This document shows, piece by piece, positions 34,723-46,649 of a stretch of DNA of 64,000 bases. The stretch's first letter is position 1. Each line of letters opens with the position of its first letter. The position numbers were made by a program, and so were the translations under genes. Below the pieces are notes generated by a model, which saw only the letters and a program-made list of their open reading frames with translations, made no database searches and was not told where the DNA came from. Source of the DNA: Alphaproteobacteria bacterium (lineage in GTDB: Bacteria > Pseudomonadota > Alphaproteobacteria > Micropepsales > Micropepsaceae); the NCBI GenBank assembly GCA_016783965.1, contig JADHVO010000010.1:97477-161476 (forward strand), given 5' to 3'.

Positions 34723-36810
34723 ATGGCCTCCCTCTCCCGCTTCTTCACGCCCCTCCTCTACCGGCCGCATCTGGAGAATGGTTTCTCCGCTGCGTTCGGC
34801 GTGACGCTGGTCGGGCTGGCGGTTGGGCTTTGGCTGGGCCTCGCGGCCGGGATCGCAGCGGCGACCGGGGCGCTGTGCGTCTCCATCGCCGACCAGCCCG
34901 ATCCCCTTAGCGAAAAGCCGCAAGCGATCGCGGCAGCCGTAGCGATGGCGGTAACCGCCACGGGACTGACCCTGCTCGCCAAGCCGCACATGTGGTCGCT
35001 GTTCCTTGCGATCGCGGGAATGGGCATGTGGGCCGGGTTGATCTCGGCCTACGGAAAGCGCGCTGTCGGCCTGGGCGTGGTGACGGTGCTGGCCAGCGTG
35101 CTGGCGCTGGGCGCGGACATCGATAGCCGCGACGCGATCATCTTGCACGTGGAACTGTTCAGCGCGGGCGCGGTGCTCTACGGCATCTACGCCGTGGGCG
35201 GTGCATGGCTGTTCGAGAACCGGGTGCGGCGACTCCTGATGGCGGAAGCGTTGCGCTCGTTCGGGGCTTATCTGCGCACCAAGGCGCAGGTGTTCGACCC
35301 CGATACGGACAATGCCAAGACCTTCGCGGCAATGATCGAGGCGCATGCGTCGGCGGTCGAGCGGATGCAGATCGCGCGCAACGCGATCTACGCGCATACC
35401 AAGCGCGACTGGCAGCAGCGGCAGGCACGTTCGCTGGTGGCGTTGCTGGACGCGTTCGAGACGATCCTTTCGAGCGACGCGGACCTCGAGATCCTGCAGG
35501 CGTCGCAGCACCGGCACCTGATGCGGCGGCTTCGGGCCTTGACCCTGCTGCTGGCGGACGACGTGGAGCGGCTGGCGCTGGAGCCGGCGGCGGTCGTCGA
35601 AATCGAACCGCACCGCGCCGAACGCGAGGCGATCGCCAAGGAGATCGCCCGCATCATGCCGCAGGCCGCCGGCAACGATGAGGAACGGCAGGCAATCGCG
35701 GCCTTCCGGTCCACGGCGGACAAGCTGGGGCAATCGGCGGTGCGCATCGCCTCGATCGGCGCGCGGAAGCAGGAGCCACCCCGCAGTGATCTCGCGCTGT
35801 TCCGCGCGGTGAATCCCACCGGGTGGAGTCATCTCAGAGCGCAGATCGGGTTTGGCGTGCCCGCGTTCCGTTATGCCATCCGCCTGACGCTTGCGATGAC
35901 GACGGGACTGGCCCTGACCGTCTTCTTCCCGCGCTTCGCGCATGTGAGCTGGATCCTGCTGACCACCGCGCTGATCATGCGCGCGAATTACAGCGTGACC
36001 CGGCAGCGGCGGTGGGACCGCATCATCGGGACGCTGGCCGGATGCGTGCTGGCAGCGGCGTTGCAGACCTTCGTGCCCATCGGCTACCTGCTGGCGCTCG
36101 TGGCGATCTGCACCGGGGTGAGCCATGCGTTCGGAGCGGTGAACTATCGCGTGACGGCTGCCTCGGCTTCGGTGTCGGCGCTGCTGCTGCTGCACTTCCT
36201 GCAACCGCATGCGCAGCATGTGCTGAGCGAGCGCGTGATCGACACGCTGATCGGCGCGGCGCTCTCCTATGTGTTCGGCTTCCTGCTGCCGACATGGGAG
36301 CGGCATGATCTGCCGAAGACGATCCAAACCCTGCTGAAGGCCGACCGCGAGTTCGCGGCAGAAGCGATGACGCGACAGCGGGTGGAGCAGGCCTACCGGC
36401 TGGCGCGCAAGCGGCTGTTTGACGCCGTGGCCGCGTTCTCGGGGGCGATCCGCCGGATTGCCGATGAGCCGGGGACGCCGAAGGACGTGCTGGCGCGGCT
36501 GAATGCGCTGCTGGCGGCGAACTACCTGCTGCTATCCGACCTGACGTCGATGCAGGTGCTGTATCACATGCGCGGGGCGGAGCTGGACAAGGTGGCGAAC
36601 GCCGATGCGCTGGCGGGCGAGATGCGGACGCGCGTGGTGACGATTCTCACGCCGGACGGGCCGCCGGACAAGGCGCCGCCGCGGTTGAGCAAAGGCGGGA
36701 TGGACGACCTGTTCCAGCCGAACGCGTCGTCAACGCTGAAGCGGCGGCTGGTGCACATCGAACACGCCGCGCGGCGCGTGGTCCATCTGGCCAGCGCCGC
36801 GCGGACGTAG
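34723..36810 (+). CDS. FUSC family inner membrane transporter
   Basis: 695 residues from ATG 34723. Two blocks of membrane helices (about residues 20-170 and 385-525) each precede a long helical cytoplasmic region, the layout of the fusaric-acid-resistance/AaeB/YccS family. HVSWILLTTALIMRANYSVTRQRRWDRIIGTLAG is the conserved FUSC signature. The protein probably exports aromatic acids or related compounds. No membrane-fusion partner (aaeA-like) is adjacent. Longer upstream readings of the frame lack a start and run antisense to the secreted-protein gene. Confidence 0.86.
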   Translation: MASLSRFFTPLLYRPHLENGFSAAFGVTLVGLAVGLWLGLAAGIAAATGALCVSIADQPDPLSEKPQAIAAAVAMAVTATGLTLLAKPHMWSLFLAIAGMGMWAGLISAYGKRAVGLGVVTVLASVLALGADIDSRDAIILHVELFSAGAVLYGIYAVGGAWLFENRVRRLLMAEALRSFGAYLRTKAQVFDPDTDNAKTFAAMIEAHASAVERMQIARNAIYAHTKRDWQQRQARSLVALLDAFETILSSDADLEILQASQHRHLMRRLRALTLLLADDVERLALEPAAVVEIEPHRAEREAIAKEIARIMPQAAGNDEERQAIAAFRSTADKLGQSAVRIASIGARKQEPPRSDLALFRAVNPTGWSHLRAQIGFGVPAFRYAIRLTLAMTTGLALTVFFPRFAHVSWILLTTALIMRANYSVTRQRRWDRIIGTLAGCVLAAALQTFVPIGYLLALVAICTGVSHAFGAVNYRVTAASASVSALLLLHFLQPHAQHVLSERVIDTLIGAALSYVFGFLLPTWERHDLPKTIQTLLKADREFAAEAMTRQRVEQAYRLARKRLFDAVAAFSGAIRRIADEPGTPKDVLARLNALLAANYLLLSDLTSMQVLYHMRGAELDKVANADALAGEMRTRVVTILTPDGPPDKAPPRLSKGGMDDLFQPNASSTLKRRLVHIEHAARRVVHLASAART

Positions 36811-36813
36811 CCG

Positions 36814-38496
<1,683 letters not shown>

Positions 38497-38612
38497 ATGC
38501 ATTCCTCTGATGGTGTGCCGGCGAGAACAGCGCGGGCGAAGCGGCGGGACGGCGGCTATATTAAGGGTGGACACGCGTTCGTCACGCACATCTTCGCTGA
38601 GGGATTCTCGCC

Positions 38613-38993
38613 ATGACAGATTTTATCAATTCGGATGCGTTCAAAGCAGCGAACTTGCCGTTCAGCCAGGCGGTGCGAATTGGCGATACGGTGTATCTCT
38701 CCGGCTGCATCGGCAACGTCGCCGGCAGGATGGAGCTCGCGCCAGGCGGCATCGAGGCGGAGAGCCGCCAGATGATGGAGAACATCGGCGTGGTGCTGAA
38801 GGAAGCCGGGCTGGGCTTCGAACACATCGTGAAGTGCACGGTGTACCTGGCCGACATGGCCGAATGGGGCTCGTTCAACAAGGTTTACGTGCCCTACTTC
38901 AAGGCCGGCCGCTTCCCGGCGCGCACGGCGATCGGGGCGCATCAGCTGATCCTGGGCGCGCGGGTGGAGCTGGAGTGCATCGCGGCGCACTAG
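38613..38993 (+). CDS. ridA: RidA family reactive-intermediate deaminase
   Basis: 126 residues. PFSQAVRIGDTVYLSGCIG is the family start. NIGVVLKEAGLGFEHIVKCTVYLADM and FPARTAIGAHQLILGARVELECIA contain the conserved Arg that binds the substrate carboxylate and the Glu that activates water. The protein hydrolyses reactive enamine/imine intermediates from PLP enzymes. The stop shares CTAG with the convergent M15-like gene. Confidence 0.9.
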   Translation: MTDFINSDAFKAANLPFSQAVRIGDTVYLSGCIGNVAGRMELAPGGIEAESRQMMENIGVVLKEAGLGFEHIVKCTVYLADMAEWGSFNKVYVPYFKAGRFPARTAIGAHQLILGARVELECIAAH

Positions 38994-39550
38994 GTGCCGT
39001 TGTCGGACCAGTGGGGTTCGTCTGAGAGCAGCTTGATCACGCCGAAGGTGGCGCCGACGGCGATCAGGTCGGGGTTCATCCCGGTGCGCGGGGTGCTGGC
39101 GATGGTGCGGCGCAGGCCGTTGAAGTCAGTCAGCGTCAGGCTGCCCGTCCATTCGATGCTCATGTCAATGGCCCGGCGCTGGGTGTGCAGCGTGGTGAGC
39201 GAGGGTTCGACCTTGAGCGCGTAACCTTCGACCATCGCGGCTGCGGCGGCGCGCGAGGCGCCGAGATCGGAAGCTCCCGAGGCGGTTTGGTGCACCCAGA
39301 TGATCGGCACGTCGGGGCGCATGGGGACGTTGCCGGGCGGGAAGCCCTCCCGCGCGATCATCCAGCACCAGTGCATGAGATAGGCGCGCTCGGGCGGGCG
39401 ATACGTGGCGGAGATGCGGACCGAGGCGCCGCCATCTTCCATCTGCGAGATGAAGGCGCGCACGACATCGCGGAAATCCGGCGTCAGGTCGGCGACCGAC
39501 ACGCTGCCGGGATACCGCGAACACCACTGCGGGCCGGAAAATTCGGCCAT
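38990..39550 (-). CDS. M15-like peptidase (D-Ala-D-Ala carboxypeptidase fold)
   Basis: 186 residues. ISATYRPPERAYLM is the SxYR-type substrate block. TLHTQRRAIDMSIEW is the HxxxxxxD zinc motif and PHWSDNGT the second HWS metal motif of peptidase M15/VanY-like enzymes. There is no signal peptide, so if active it would reach peptidoglycan by another route or act on cytoplasmic peptides. Only 61 bp separate its start from the end of pccB on the other side. Confidence 0.68.
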   Translation of the reverse strand: MAEFSGPQWCSRYPGSVSVADLTPDFRDVVRAFISQMEDGGASVRISATYRPPERAYLMHWCWMIAREGFPPGNVPMRPDVPIIWVHQTASGASDLGASRAAAAAMVEGYALKVEPSLTTLHTQRRAIDMSIEWTGSLTLTDFNGLRRTIASTPRTGMNPDLIAVGATFGVIKLLSDEPHWSDNGT

Positions 39551-39611
39551 CGAGTCCCCCTGCGCTTACGATGCGCGCGAGCACCCGCGCAACGCAAGTG
39601 TCTGTGAGGGC

Positions 39612-41144
39612 TCAGAGCGGGATGTTGTCGTGTTTTTTCCAGATGTGGGGGACTTGCTTGTTCTTCAGCATGCGCAGCGCTCGGGCGACGCGCCAGCGGG
39701 TCGAGTGGGGACGGATGACGTCGTCGATGTAGCCGCGTGAGGCGGCGACGAACGGATTTAAGAAGCGGTCTTCGTATTCCTTGGTGCGCTCGGCGATGGC
39801 TTCGGGGTTGCCGCGTTCGTTGCGGAAGATGATCTCGACCGCGCCCTTGGCGCCCATCACCGCGATCTGCGCGGACGGCCAGGCGTAGTTCACGTCGGCG
39901 CGCATGTGCTTGGAGGCCATGACGTCGTAGGCGCCGCCGTAGGCCTTGCGGGTGATGACCGTCACCTTCGGCACCGTCGCCTCGGTGAAGGCGAACAGCA
40001 GCTTGGCGCCATGCTTGATGATGCCATTGTGCTCCTGCGCCAGGCCGGGGAGGAAGCCCGGCACGTCGACGAACGTCACCAGCGGGATGTTGAAGCAATC
40101 GCAGAAGCGCACGAAGCGCGCGGCCTTGCGGCTGGCGTCGTTGTCGAGCACGCCGGCCAGCACCATCGGCTGGTTGGCGACGAAGCCGACGGTCGAACCC
40201 TCGATGCGGCCGAAGCCGGTGATGATGTTCCTGGCAAAATTCTCGCCGATCTCGAAGAAGTCGCCCTCGTCCGCGACCTTCAGGATCAGCTCTTTCATGT
40301 CGTAGGGCTTGTTGGGGTTCTCGGGGATCAGGGTGTCGAGGCTCATCTCCTCGCGGCGCGGATCGTCCTGCGTCGGCCAGTGCGGCGGCTTCTCGCGGTT
40401 GTTGAGCGGCAGGAAGTCGTAGAGGCGGCGCATTTCCTCAAGGCAAATGACGTCGTTGTCGTAGGCGCCGTCGGCGACGGAGGACTTGGTGGAATGGACC
40501 TTGGCGCCTCCGAGCTGTTCGGGCGTCACGTCCTCATGCGTCACCGTCTTCACCACGTCGGGGCCGGTGATGAACATGTAGGAGGTATCGCGCACCATGA
40601 AGATGAAGTCGGTCATCGCGGGCGAGTAGACGTCGCCGCCGGCGCAGGGGCCCATGATGACGCTGAGCTGCGGCACGACGCCGGAGGCGAGCACGTTGCG
40701 CTTGAACACCTCGCCGTAAGCGGCGAGCGAACCGACGCCTTCCTGGATGCGGGCGCCGCCGGAATCGAACAGGCCGATGCACGGCGCGCCGTTCTGCATC
40801 GCCATGTCCTGGATCTTGCAGATCTTCTGCGCGTGCCATTCCGAGGTGGAGCCGCCGAGCACCGTGAAGTCCTTGGCGAAGACATAGACCATGCGGCCGT
40901 TGATGGTGCCCCAGCCGGTGACGACGCCGTCGCCCGGGAAGCGATTCTTGTCGGTGTCGAAATCGGTGTTGCGGTGCTCGACGAACATGTCGAACTCCTC
41001 GAAGGAATTGGCGTCCAGCAGGAGCTCCACGCGCTCGCGGGCGGTGAGCTTGCCTCGGGCGTGCTGGGCCTCGATGCGGGCCTTGCCGCCGCCGAGGCGG
41101 GCCTTCTCGCGGCGGGCTTCGAGTTCCTGGACGATGTGCTTCAT
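39612..41144 (-). CDS. pccB: Propionyl-CoA carboxylase, carboxyltransferase beta subunit
   Basis: 510 residues from ATG 41144, the normal PccB length. [89 protein letters not shown], the propionyl-type [15 protein letters not shown], and [19 protein letters not shown] are present. It works with PccA on propionyl-CoA from odd-chain fatty acids and valine/isoleucine. It ends a run of minus-strand genes that begins with rluC. Confidence 0.95.
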   Translation of the reverse strand: MKHIVQELEARREKARLGGGKARIEAQHARGKLTARERVELLLDANSFEEFDMFVEHRNTDFDTDKNRFPGDGVVTGWGTINGRMVYVFAKDFTVLGGSTSEWHAQKICKIQDMAMQNGAPCIGLFDSGGARIQEGVGSLAAYGEVFKRNVLASGVVPQLSVIMGPCAGGDVYSPAMTDFIFMVRDTSYMFITGPDVVKTVTHEDVTPEQLGGAKVHSTKSSVADGAYDNDVICLEEMRRLYDFLPLNNREKPPHWPTQDDPRREEMSLDTLIPENPNKPYDMKELILKVADEGDFFEIGENFARNIITGFGRIEGSTVGFVANQPMVLAGVLDNDASRKAARFVRFCDCFNIPLVTFVDVPGFLPGLAQEHNGIIKHGAKLLFAFTEATVPKVTVITRKAYGGAYDVMASKHMRADVNYAWPSAQIAVMGAKGAVEIIFRNERGNPEAIAERTKEYEDRFLNPFVAASRGYIDDVIRPHSTRWRVARALRMLKNKQVPHIWKKHDNIPL

Positions 41145-41196
41145 AGGTGGCCCCTGGTGTTCTTTGGGCGGAGACTGTGGGCGGGGGCGACCGGGG

Positions 41197-41880
41197 TCAA
41201 GCCCTTGCCAATGCGATGAATTTGGCCGCGATTTCGATCTCGGCGGCGAGGTTTTCGGCGCGCTCCCGGGCCTCGTCGTCCACGCCCCATTTCTCGGCCT
41301 GAAAGTCCTCGTCGACGCGGGAGAGCACGAAGCCCTGTGCCGGGGTGAGGCGGCCTGCCGCCACAGCGAGGGCAAGGACCAGAGAGCCGGTGATGGTGAC
41401 CAGCGGCTGGAGGCCGGCGAGCGTCCAGTCGTCGAGGGCTTCGACCGCCTTCGCCAGGGCGGTCTGGGAGCCAGGCGTTTGCGGGACGTGGATGACGCCG
41501 CTGGCGGTGGTGAGGCGGGCGCCGTGGGTCTCGTGCGCCCAGTCGAGGATGGCGTCCCAGTGCGCCGCCTGGCGGATGGCGAGCGGCTCGTCTTCGGCGC
41601 GATAGCAGAGGAGATCGTTGCCGCCATAGCTCGCGAGCTCCGCGGCAACGGCGGCGCGGTTCCGGGCGATGCCGTCCAGCGTGGTGTTGGCGAACTTGGT
41701 GAGGGGCATGGAAGCGGGGACGACGGTATCGCCCTGCTCTTTCCACTCCTGCGCGATGGCATCGGCGAGCGCTCGGGTGGGAAGCGCGAGGCGGTTGCCG
41801 GCGGGCGTCCTCACCGGGCGGTTGTCCAGCAGGATGGCGGCGTCGTCGCCGACGGTAACCGACTTGTAGAAACGCTTCAT
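41197..41880 (-). CDS. ATP12-type F1-ATPase assembly chaperone
   Basis: 227 residues. [26 protein letters not shown] is the family start. [44 protein letters not shown] and WDAILDW are its other blocks. ATP12 binds the alpha subunit during F1-ATPase assembly in mitochondria and Alphaproteobacteria. The start at 41880 overlaps the stop of the bicupin gene (ATGA). This gene is a good class marker. Confidence 0.92.
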   Translation of the reverse strand: MKRFYKSVTVGDDAAILLDNRPVRTPAGNRLALPTRALADAIAQEWKEQGDTVVPASMPLTKFANTTLDGIARNRAAVAAELASYGGNDLLCYRAEDEPLAIRQAAHWDAILDWAHETHGARLTTASGVIHVPQTPGSQTALAKAVEALDDWTLAGLQPLVTITGSLVLALAVAAGRLTPAQGFVLSRVDEDFQAEKWGVDDEARERAENLAAEIEIAAKFIALARA

Positions 41881-42962
41881 TTCTTCCTGAGCGGCTTGAG
41901 CTTCATCGCGGCGCGGTTCGCGGTGATCGCGTTCTTGCGCGCCGCCTTGGGCAGGCGGGCGCGCATCGCATCAGGCAGGCCGTCATGCGGGCCAAGCTTC
42001 GGCCTCGGGTGATCGTGCCAGAACTCCGCCCCGGTTTCCTTGTCGCGGTGCGGGTGGAGCGGATACCAGAACTGGTTGCCAGCGCGCGGGGCCTCGGCGC
42101 CGACCAGCAGCCAGGCATCCTTGCCACTGTTGTTGATGTTCACGTGGGTGATGTCGGTGTTGGATTCGTAGCCGACGAAATCGCCCTCGGTCATCTTGTG
42201 GATGTGGCCGTTGATCCAGAGGTCCAGTTCGCCCTTCACGAGGTAGACGAATTCCTGCTCGTCTCGTTCGGCGTGCGGGAAGGAGGTGCGGCGGCCGGTG
42301 GGCAGCACCTCGAAATGGATGCCGAGGCGGGAGAAGCGCGCGCGGCGGCCGTAGAGCGAGTCGATGCCGTGCTTCTCAGTGGAATTGGGATAGCCGCCCT
42401 CGTCGTCGCCAAGGATATCGAGCCAGTGCGCGACGTAGTCGGGGCGGCCGCGTTTCCTGCCGGAGGTGTCGCCGGCCCTGGCGGTGTTGGGGCCGAGTTT
42501 GCGCTTCGGCGGATTCTCCCAGAGCTTCCCCATGCCCTTGAGGAATTCGTTGCTCTTCGCGTCGGCTTCCAGCGGCATGAAGAACTGGGAGCGCATGCGG
42601 GTGGCTTCGCCCAGCACGAAGAGCCGCACGTCCCGGTCGGCGTTATTGATCAGGGTATGCGCGATGCCAGTGTTGTCGTTGAAGGCGATGCCGTCGCCTT
42701 CCTTCAGCGGATGGAGATAGCCGTCGATCCACAGATCGGGGGCGCCTTCGAGGACGAAGAAGAACTCCTCCTCGTCGCGATAGGCGCCGGGGATGTTGGA
42801 GCGGGTGCCGGGCGGCAGGCGAAGGTGCATGATCTTGAGGCGCGACAGGCCGGAGGCGGCCGCAAAGTCCGCCGGTGCTCCCATGGCCTCGCCCTGGGAC
42901 GATGTCGCGGGCGGCGCTTCGATCTCGCGCCAGTTCTTCAGGAAGGGCGGGCGGGTCTTCAT
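41877..42962 (-). CDS. Two-domain cupin protein
   Basis: 361 residues from ATG 42962, which overlaps the rluC stop as ATGA. Cupin domain one is around IMHLRLPPGTRSNIPGAYRD with EEEFFFVLEGAPDLWIDG. Cupin domain two is around IHFEVLPTGRRTSFPHAERD with EQEFVYLVKGELDLWING. Both keep the acidic EE-F-V-L-G core, and HVNINNS/HTLINNA supply the later histidine. The Lys/Arg-rich tail is extra. The substrate is unknown. It is locked between rluC and atp12 by two 4-base overlaps. Confidence 0.85.
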   Translation of the reverse strand: MKTRPPFLKNWREIEAPPATSSQGEAMGAPADFAAASGLSRLKIMHLRLPPGTRSNIPGAYRDEEEFFFVLEGAPDLWIDGYLHPLKEGDGIAFNDNTGIAHTLINNADRDVRLFVLGEATRMRSQFFMPLEADAKSNEFLKGMGKLWENPPKRKLGPNTARAGDTSGRKRGRPDYVAHWLDILGDDEGGYPNSTEKHGIDSLYGRRARFSRLGIHFEVLPTGRRTSFPHAERDEQEFVYLVKGELDLWINGHIHKMTEGDFVGYESNTDITHVNINNSGKDAWLLVGAEAPRAGNQFWYPLHPHRDKETGAEFWHDHPRPKLGPHDGLPDAMRARLPKAARKNAITANRAAMKLKPLRKK

Positions 42963-43957
42963 CGCTTGGCCTTCTGTTTGCGTTCGAAGGGATTGCCTTT
43001 CAGCTCCGGATCGAAGCCGAGCAACTCCCACGACTTTAGCATGTGCGGCGGCAGGGGCGCGTCAGCATGAAGGCGGCCGCCGTCCGGCCGGGCGATGTCG
43101 ATCGACCGGGCGTGCAGGTGCAGGCGGTTCTCGATCTCGCCCTTCCCGCGCACGTCGGTACCGCCGTACTTGAAGTCCCCGACGATGGGCGTGCCGATGC
43201 TGGCGAGATGGACGCGGATCTGGTGGGTGCGGCCGGTCAGCGGCTTGACCGCGAGCCAGGCGAATTCCTCGCCGGCGGTGTCGATGACAGCAAAATCGGT
43301 GACGGCGTCCTTGGCGCCCTCGTCCGCGGCGTCAACGGTGGTCATACGCTCGTTGCCGCGCACGCCTTCCTTGGCGAGCGCTGCCTTGATGGTGCCGCGG
43401 CGCGTGCTGGGCACGCCCTTGACGAGGGCCCAGTAGATCTTCTGCGCGTCGCGCGTGGCGAGCGCGCGGGAGAGCTCGGCGGCGGCAGGGACGGTGCGGG
43501 CGACGACGAGGACGCCGGAGGTGTCCTTGTCGAGGCGGTGGACGAGACGCGGGCGCTGGTTCTTCTCGAAGGCGAGGCTGTCGAGCATGCCGTCGACATG
43601 GGCGGTGAGACCGCTGCCGCCCTGCGTGGCGAGACCCGACGGCTTGTTCAGGACGATGACGTTCTTGTCCATGTAGATGATCTGGTCTTCCAGGCTGCCC
43701 TTCACCCGCTGCGGAGGCGCCTGCCTGGTGCGCGGCGCTTCCTCGAGATTGCCATGCACGATCTGCGGCGGCAGGCGCATGGTCTGGCCGGCGGCGACGC
43801 GATCGGCAGCCTTGACGCGCTTCCCGTCGACGCGAATCTCACCCTTGCGCAGAAGCTTCTCCAGGCGGCCGTGGGTCAGCGCGGGGTAGTGGCGCTTGAA
43901 CCAGCGGTCGACGCGGATGCCGTCGTCGTCATGGGCGATGTAAGCGGTTTCGGGCAT
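42959..43957 (-). CDS. rluC: RluA/RluC family rRNA pseudouridine synthase
   Basis: 332 residues. An S4 RNA-binding domain (about 10-70: GIRVDRWFKRHYPALTHGRLEKLLRKG) precedes the catalytic domain, with VHRLDKDTSGVLVVART carrying the catalytic Asp and PLTGRTHQIRVHLASIGTPIVGD the C-terminal signature. It probably modifies 23S rRNA; the exact site (RluC or RluD type) is not resolved. First gene of the minus-strand overlapping set rluC-bicupin-atp12, divergent from the fluoride riboswitch and crcB. Confidence 0.92.
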   Translation of the reverse strand: MPETAYIAHDDDGIRVDRWFKRHYPALTHGRLEKLLRKGEIRVDGKRVKAADRVAAGQTMRLPPQIVHGNLEEAPRTRQAPPQRVKGSLEDQIIYMDKNVIVLNKPSGLATQGGSGLTAHVDGMLDSLAFEKNQRPRLVHRLDKDTSGVLVVARTVPAAAELSRALATRDAQKIYWALVKGVPSTRRGTIKAALAKEGVRGNERMTTVDAADEGAKDAVTDFAVIDTAGEEFAWLAVKPLTGRTHQIRVHLASIGTPIVGDFKYGGTDVRGKGEIENRLHLHARSIDIARPDGGRLHADAPLPPHMLKSWELLGFDPELKGNPFERKQKAKR

Positions 43958-43996
43958 CGGTTGACGGGTCTGGGTCTCTACCCTAGCGTTTGCGCA

Positions 43997-44059
43997 GGGG
44001 ATGGGGTTCCCCTTTAACCGCCGGTTGGCCCGAAAGCCAGAAGGCTGATGACTCCCACC
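43997..44059 (+). ncRNA. Fluoride riboswitch (crcB motif)
   Basis: The sequence follows the crcB RNA plan. GGGGATGGGGTTCCCC forms the first stem and loop, TTTAACCGCC the conserved joining region, then a short hairpin (TTGGCCCGAAAGCCAG) and GGCTGATGACTCCCACC. The GGGGT in the first loop can pair with ACTCC after CTGATG, as the pseudoknot requires. It lies 57 bases upstream of crcB on the same strand. Fluoride binding should switch crcB on. Confidence 0.85.
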
Positions 44060-44115
44060 GCAAAATCACCGCGGCAGGAGTCCGTCTTCCCGCCGCCTCG
44101 CAAGAGGACAAGGCC

Positions 44116-44562
44116 ATGTCTTTCGTCACAATGCTCTACGTCATGATCGGCGGCGCGCTGGGGTCGCTGGCGCGGTACCTCCTGTCGCTGGTGATGCTGC
44201 CCGTCAGCCGCGATCTGCCCTGGGGCACGATCACGATCAACATCCTGGGGTCGTTCGTCATCGGTTTCTTCGGAACGCTGACCCTGGCACAGGGGCGGTT
44301 TCCGGTGTCGGAGAACTGGCGGCTGTTCGTGATGGTCGGCATTTGCGGCGGGTTTACGACGTTCTCGTCGTTCAGCTTGCAAACGCTGGACCTGATGCGC
44401 AGCGGGGCGATGGTGCGGGCCGGATTGAACATCGTGCTATCGGTGGCGTTGTGCGTGGCGGCCGTGGCGCTCGGACATTTCGTGGCAGCACAGCTCAATC
44501 AGCACGCACCGCAGGTGGCACAGATTCCGATCGAGGAAGAAGCGGACGTCGTCGACGGCTAG
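44116..44562 (+). CDS. crcB: Fluoride channel CrcB/Fluc
   Basis: 148 residues from ATG 44116, four membrane helices. [29 protein letters not shown] and [20 protein letters not shown] are the Fluc signatures, the last with the phenylalanine box that lines the fluoride pore. It works as a dimer to expel fluoride. The C-terminal tail ([15 protein letters not shown]) is acidic and longer than usual. Earlier in-frame codons fall in the riboswitch and were excluded. The stop shares CTAG with rarA. Confidence 0.94.
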   Translation: MSFVTMLYVMIGGALGSLARYLLSLVMLPVSRDLPWGTITINILGSFVIGFFGTLTLAQGRFPVSENWRLFVMVGICGGFTTFSSFSLQTLDLMRSGAMVRAGLNIVLSVALCVAAVALGHFVAAQLNQHAPQVAQIPIEEEADVVDG

Positions 44563-45863
44563 GGCTGGCGCTTTGCGCGAAGCTTGGACCAGAATTCGAG
44601 ACGCTTGGCGATTTCGCGTTCGAAGCCGGTTTCCCTGGGCTGGTAGAGCGGCAAGCGCTCCATCCCGTCGGGGAAGTAGTTCTGGCCGGAGAAGCCCTCC
44701 TCCGCCTCGTGGTCGTATTCATAGCCTTCGCCGTAACCGAGGTTCTTCATCAGCTTGGTTGGCGCGTTGAGAATATGCGCGGGCGGCATCAGCGAGCCGT
44801 GCTCGTGCGCTGCCGCCTTGGCGGCGCCAAGCGCGGTGTAAACGGCGTTCGATTTGGGCGCGGAAGCGAGATAGATCACGGTCTGCGCCAGCGCGATCTC
44901 GCCTTCGGGCGAGCCCAGGAAGTCATACACGTCCTTGGCGGCAAGCGCCTGCACCACGGCCTGCGGATCGGCGAGGCCGATGTCCTCCACCGCGGCGCGG
45001 ACGAGACGGCGGGCGATGTAGAGCGGCTGCTCTCCACCGACCAGCATGCGCGCCAGCCAGTAGAGCGCCGCGTCGGGATCGCTGCCGCGGATCGACTTAT
45101 GCAGCGCGGAGATGATGTTGTAGTGCTCTTCGCGGCTCTTGTCGTAGAGCGGCGCGCGTTTCTGCACGGCCTTGACCAGAGCGGCGGGATCGAGCGGCTT
45201 GACGGTGCGGACGGTCGACAGCTCTTCGACCAGGTTCAGCAGGTAGCGGCCGTCGCCGTCCGCCATGGCACGCAGGCTGGCGCGGGCGTCTTCGGTCAGC
45301 TTGAGCGGCTCGCCGAAATGGGCTTCGGCGCGCCCGAGCAGTTCTTCAAGCGCGGCGTCGTCGAGACGGCGCAGCACCAGCACCTGCGCGCGGGAGAGAA
45401 GCGCGCCGTTGAGTTCGAAGGACGGGTTCTCCGTCGTAGCACCGACGAGGACGACCGTGCCGTCCTCGACCACGGGCAGGAATGAGTCCTGCTGACTGCG
45501 GTTGAAGCGATGGATCTCGTCAATGAAGAGCAGAGTACCCTGCCCCATGCGGCGGCGCTGACGTGCGGCCTCGAACGTCTTTTTCAGGTCGGCGACGCCG
45601 GAGAAGACGGCGGAGAGCTGCTCGAAGTGCAGCTTGAACGCGGTCGAGAGCAAGCGCGCGATCGTCGTCTTGCCGGTGCCGGGCGGACCCCACAGGATGA
45701 TCGAGTGCGGCCGGCCCAGCGCGATCATCCGGCCGATCGCGCCGTCGGGGCCGATGATGTGATCCTGGCCGACCACTTCGGTCAGGGTCTTCGGCCGCAG
45801 GCGGTCCGCAAGCGGACGCGGTGCATCCTCTTCCAGACCGCCGGCTTCGAACAAGTCGCTCAT
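44559..45863 (-). CDS. rarA: Replication-associated recombination protein A (AAA+ ATPase)
   Basis: 434 residues from ATG 45863. [21 protein letters not shown] precedes Walker [16 protein letters not shown] and Walker [39 protein letters not shown] is sensor 1. The C-terminal MgsA/WHIP tetramerisation region follows ([37 protein letters not shown]). It acts at stalled replication forks. Standard length. Confidence 0.95.
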   Translation of the reverse strand: MSDLFEAGGLEEDAPRPLADRLRPKTLTEVVGQDHIIGPDGAIGRMIALGRPHSIILWGPPGTGKTTIARLLSTAFKLHFEQLSAVFSGVADLKKTFEAARQRRRMGQGTLLFIDEIHRFNRSQQDSFLPVVEDGTVVLVGATTENPSFELNGALLSRAQVLVLRRLDDAALEELLGRAEAHFGEPLKLTEDARASLRAMADGDGRYLLNLVEELSTVRTVKPLDPAALVKAVQKRAPLYDKSREEHYNIISALHKSIRGSDPDAALYWLARMLVGGEQPLYIARRLVRAAVEDIGLADPQAVVQALAAKDVYDFLGSPEGEIALAQTVIYLASAPKSNAVYTALGAAKAAAHEHGSLMPPAHILNAPTKLMKNLGYGEGYEYDHEAEEGFSGQNYFPDGMERLPLYQPRETGFEREIAKRLEFWSKLRAKRQP

Positions 45864-45888
45864 GGGCGCCAGTATAGCGCCCATGGAT

Positions 45889-46461
45889 TTAGAGGGCGAG
45901 TTTCACGCCGAACGACAGGTTGTTGGACGTGTTGCCGACGTTTGCGAACGTTCCGGCGTTCGCGTTGTGCGCGTTCAGGTAGCGATACTCTGCGAAAAGC
46001 GATGTGTTCGACATGAGAGTGTAGTCGACGCCGCCGATGAGCTGCCAACCAAGCACCGTGCCGCTGCCCGAGGCCGCGGGCGCGTCGACGGCCGTGCGCA
46101 CCGCGCCGATGCCCGCGCCGCCGTAGACGCCAAACGGCGTCTGCTCGAAATTGAAATGATAGAGCGCGTTGCCCATGAAGCTGAGCGACGAGAAGTCGGA
46201 GGACGTGCCCTGGAAGTGTCCCTGGTTGTAGAAGGTATCCACGGCGAGGGTGAGGCCCGGGAAGCCGTAATCGTCGCCGACGTCGTAGCCGAGCCGGCCG
46301 CCAACATTGAAACCGCTATCGACGCCGTTGTGCGTGCCGTTGATGGACAGCGCCGGATAGAACGATGGTCCGCCGAGAATCGACACGTTCCAGCCTTGCG
46401 CGCTGGCGCTCGTCGCCGTCAGGGCGGCAATACCGGCGATCATCAGTAAACGGAACTTCAT
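45889..46461 (-). CDS. Small outer membrane beta-barrel protein
   Basis: 190 residues from ATG 46461, after an AGAGG site. The signal peptide MKFRLLMIAGIAALTATSA-SAQ is followed by alternating strands typical of eight-stranded Omp25/OmpA-like barrels: FNVGGRLGYDVG, PFGVYGGAGIGAVRTAV, WQLIGGVDYTLMSNTSLFAEYRY. The end NNLSFGVKLAL has a barrel-type C-terminus, with Leu in place of Phe. It probably sits in the outer membrane with a structural role. The gene lies between rarA and the nucleotidyltransferase gene. Confidence 0.8.
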   Translation of the reverse strand: MKFRLLMIAGIAALTATSASAQGWNVSILGGPSFYPALSINGTHNGVDSGFNVGGRLGYDVGDDYGFPGLTLAVDTFYNQGHFQGTSSDFSSLSFMGNALYHFNFEQTPFGVYGGAGIGAVRTAVDAPAASGSGTVLGWQLIGGVDYTLMSNTSLFAEYRYLNAHNANAGTFANVGNTSNNLSFGVKLAL

Positions 46462-46649
46462 GTGGGGCCTCTTCCTTATCCAACTGTTTTGTTCCCCCAC
46501 TCGATTGCGTAACGCCGCAAGCCACGATTTCGCCTCAACCCGCCGTCGTGACTCGCGTACACGGAACATGCGTGCGCATCGTTGCATGCACATGAGCGAC
46601 GCATGAACGTTGGAACCAACATTGTCGCGCGATGTGTCCGCAGCGACGA

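Noticed and set aside
46609..46620. GTTGGAACCAAC palindrome about 150 bp upstream of the outer membrane protein gene
   Set aside because: Short, single and too far from the start to propose an operator.
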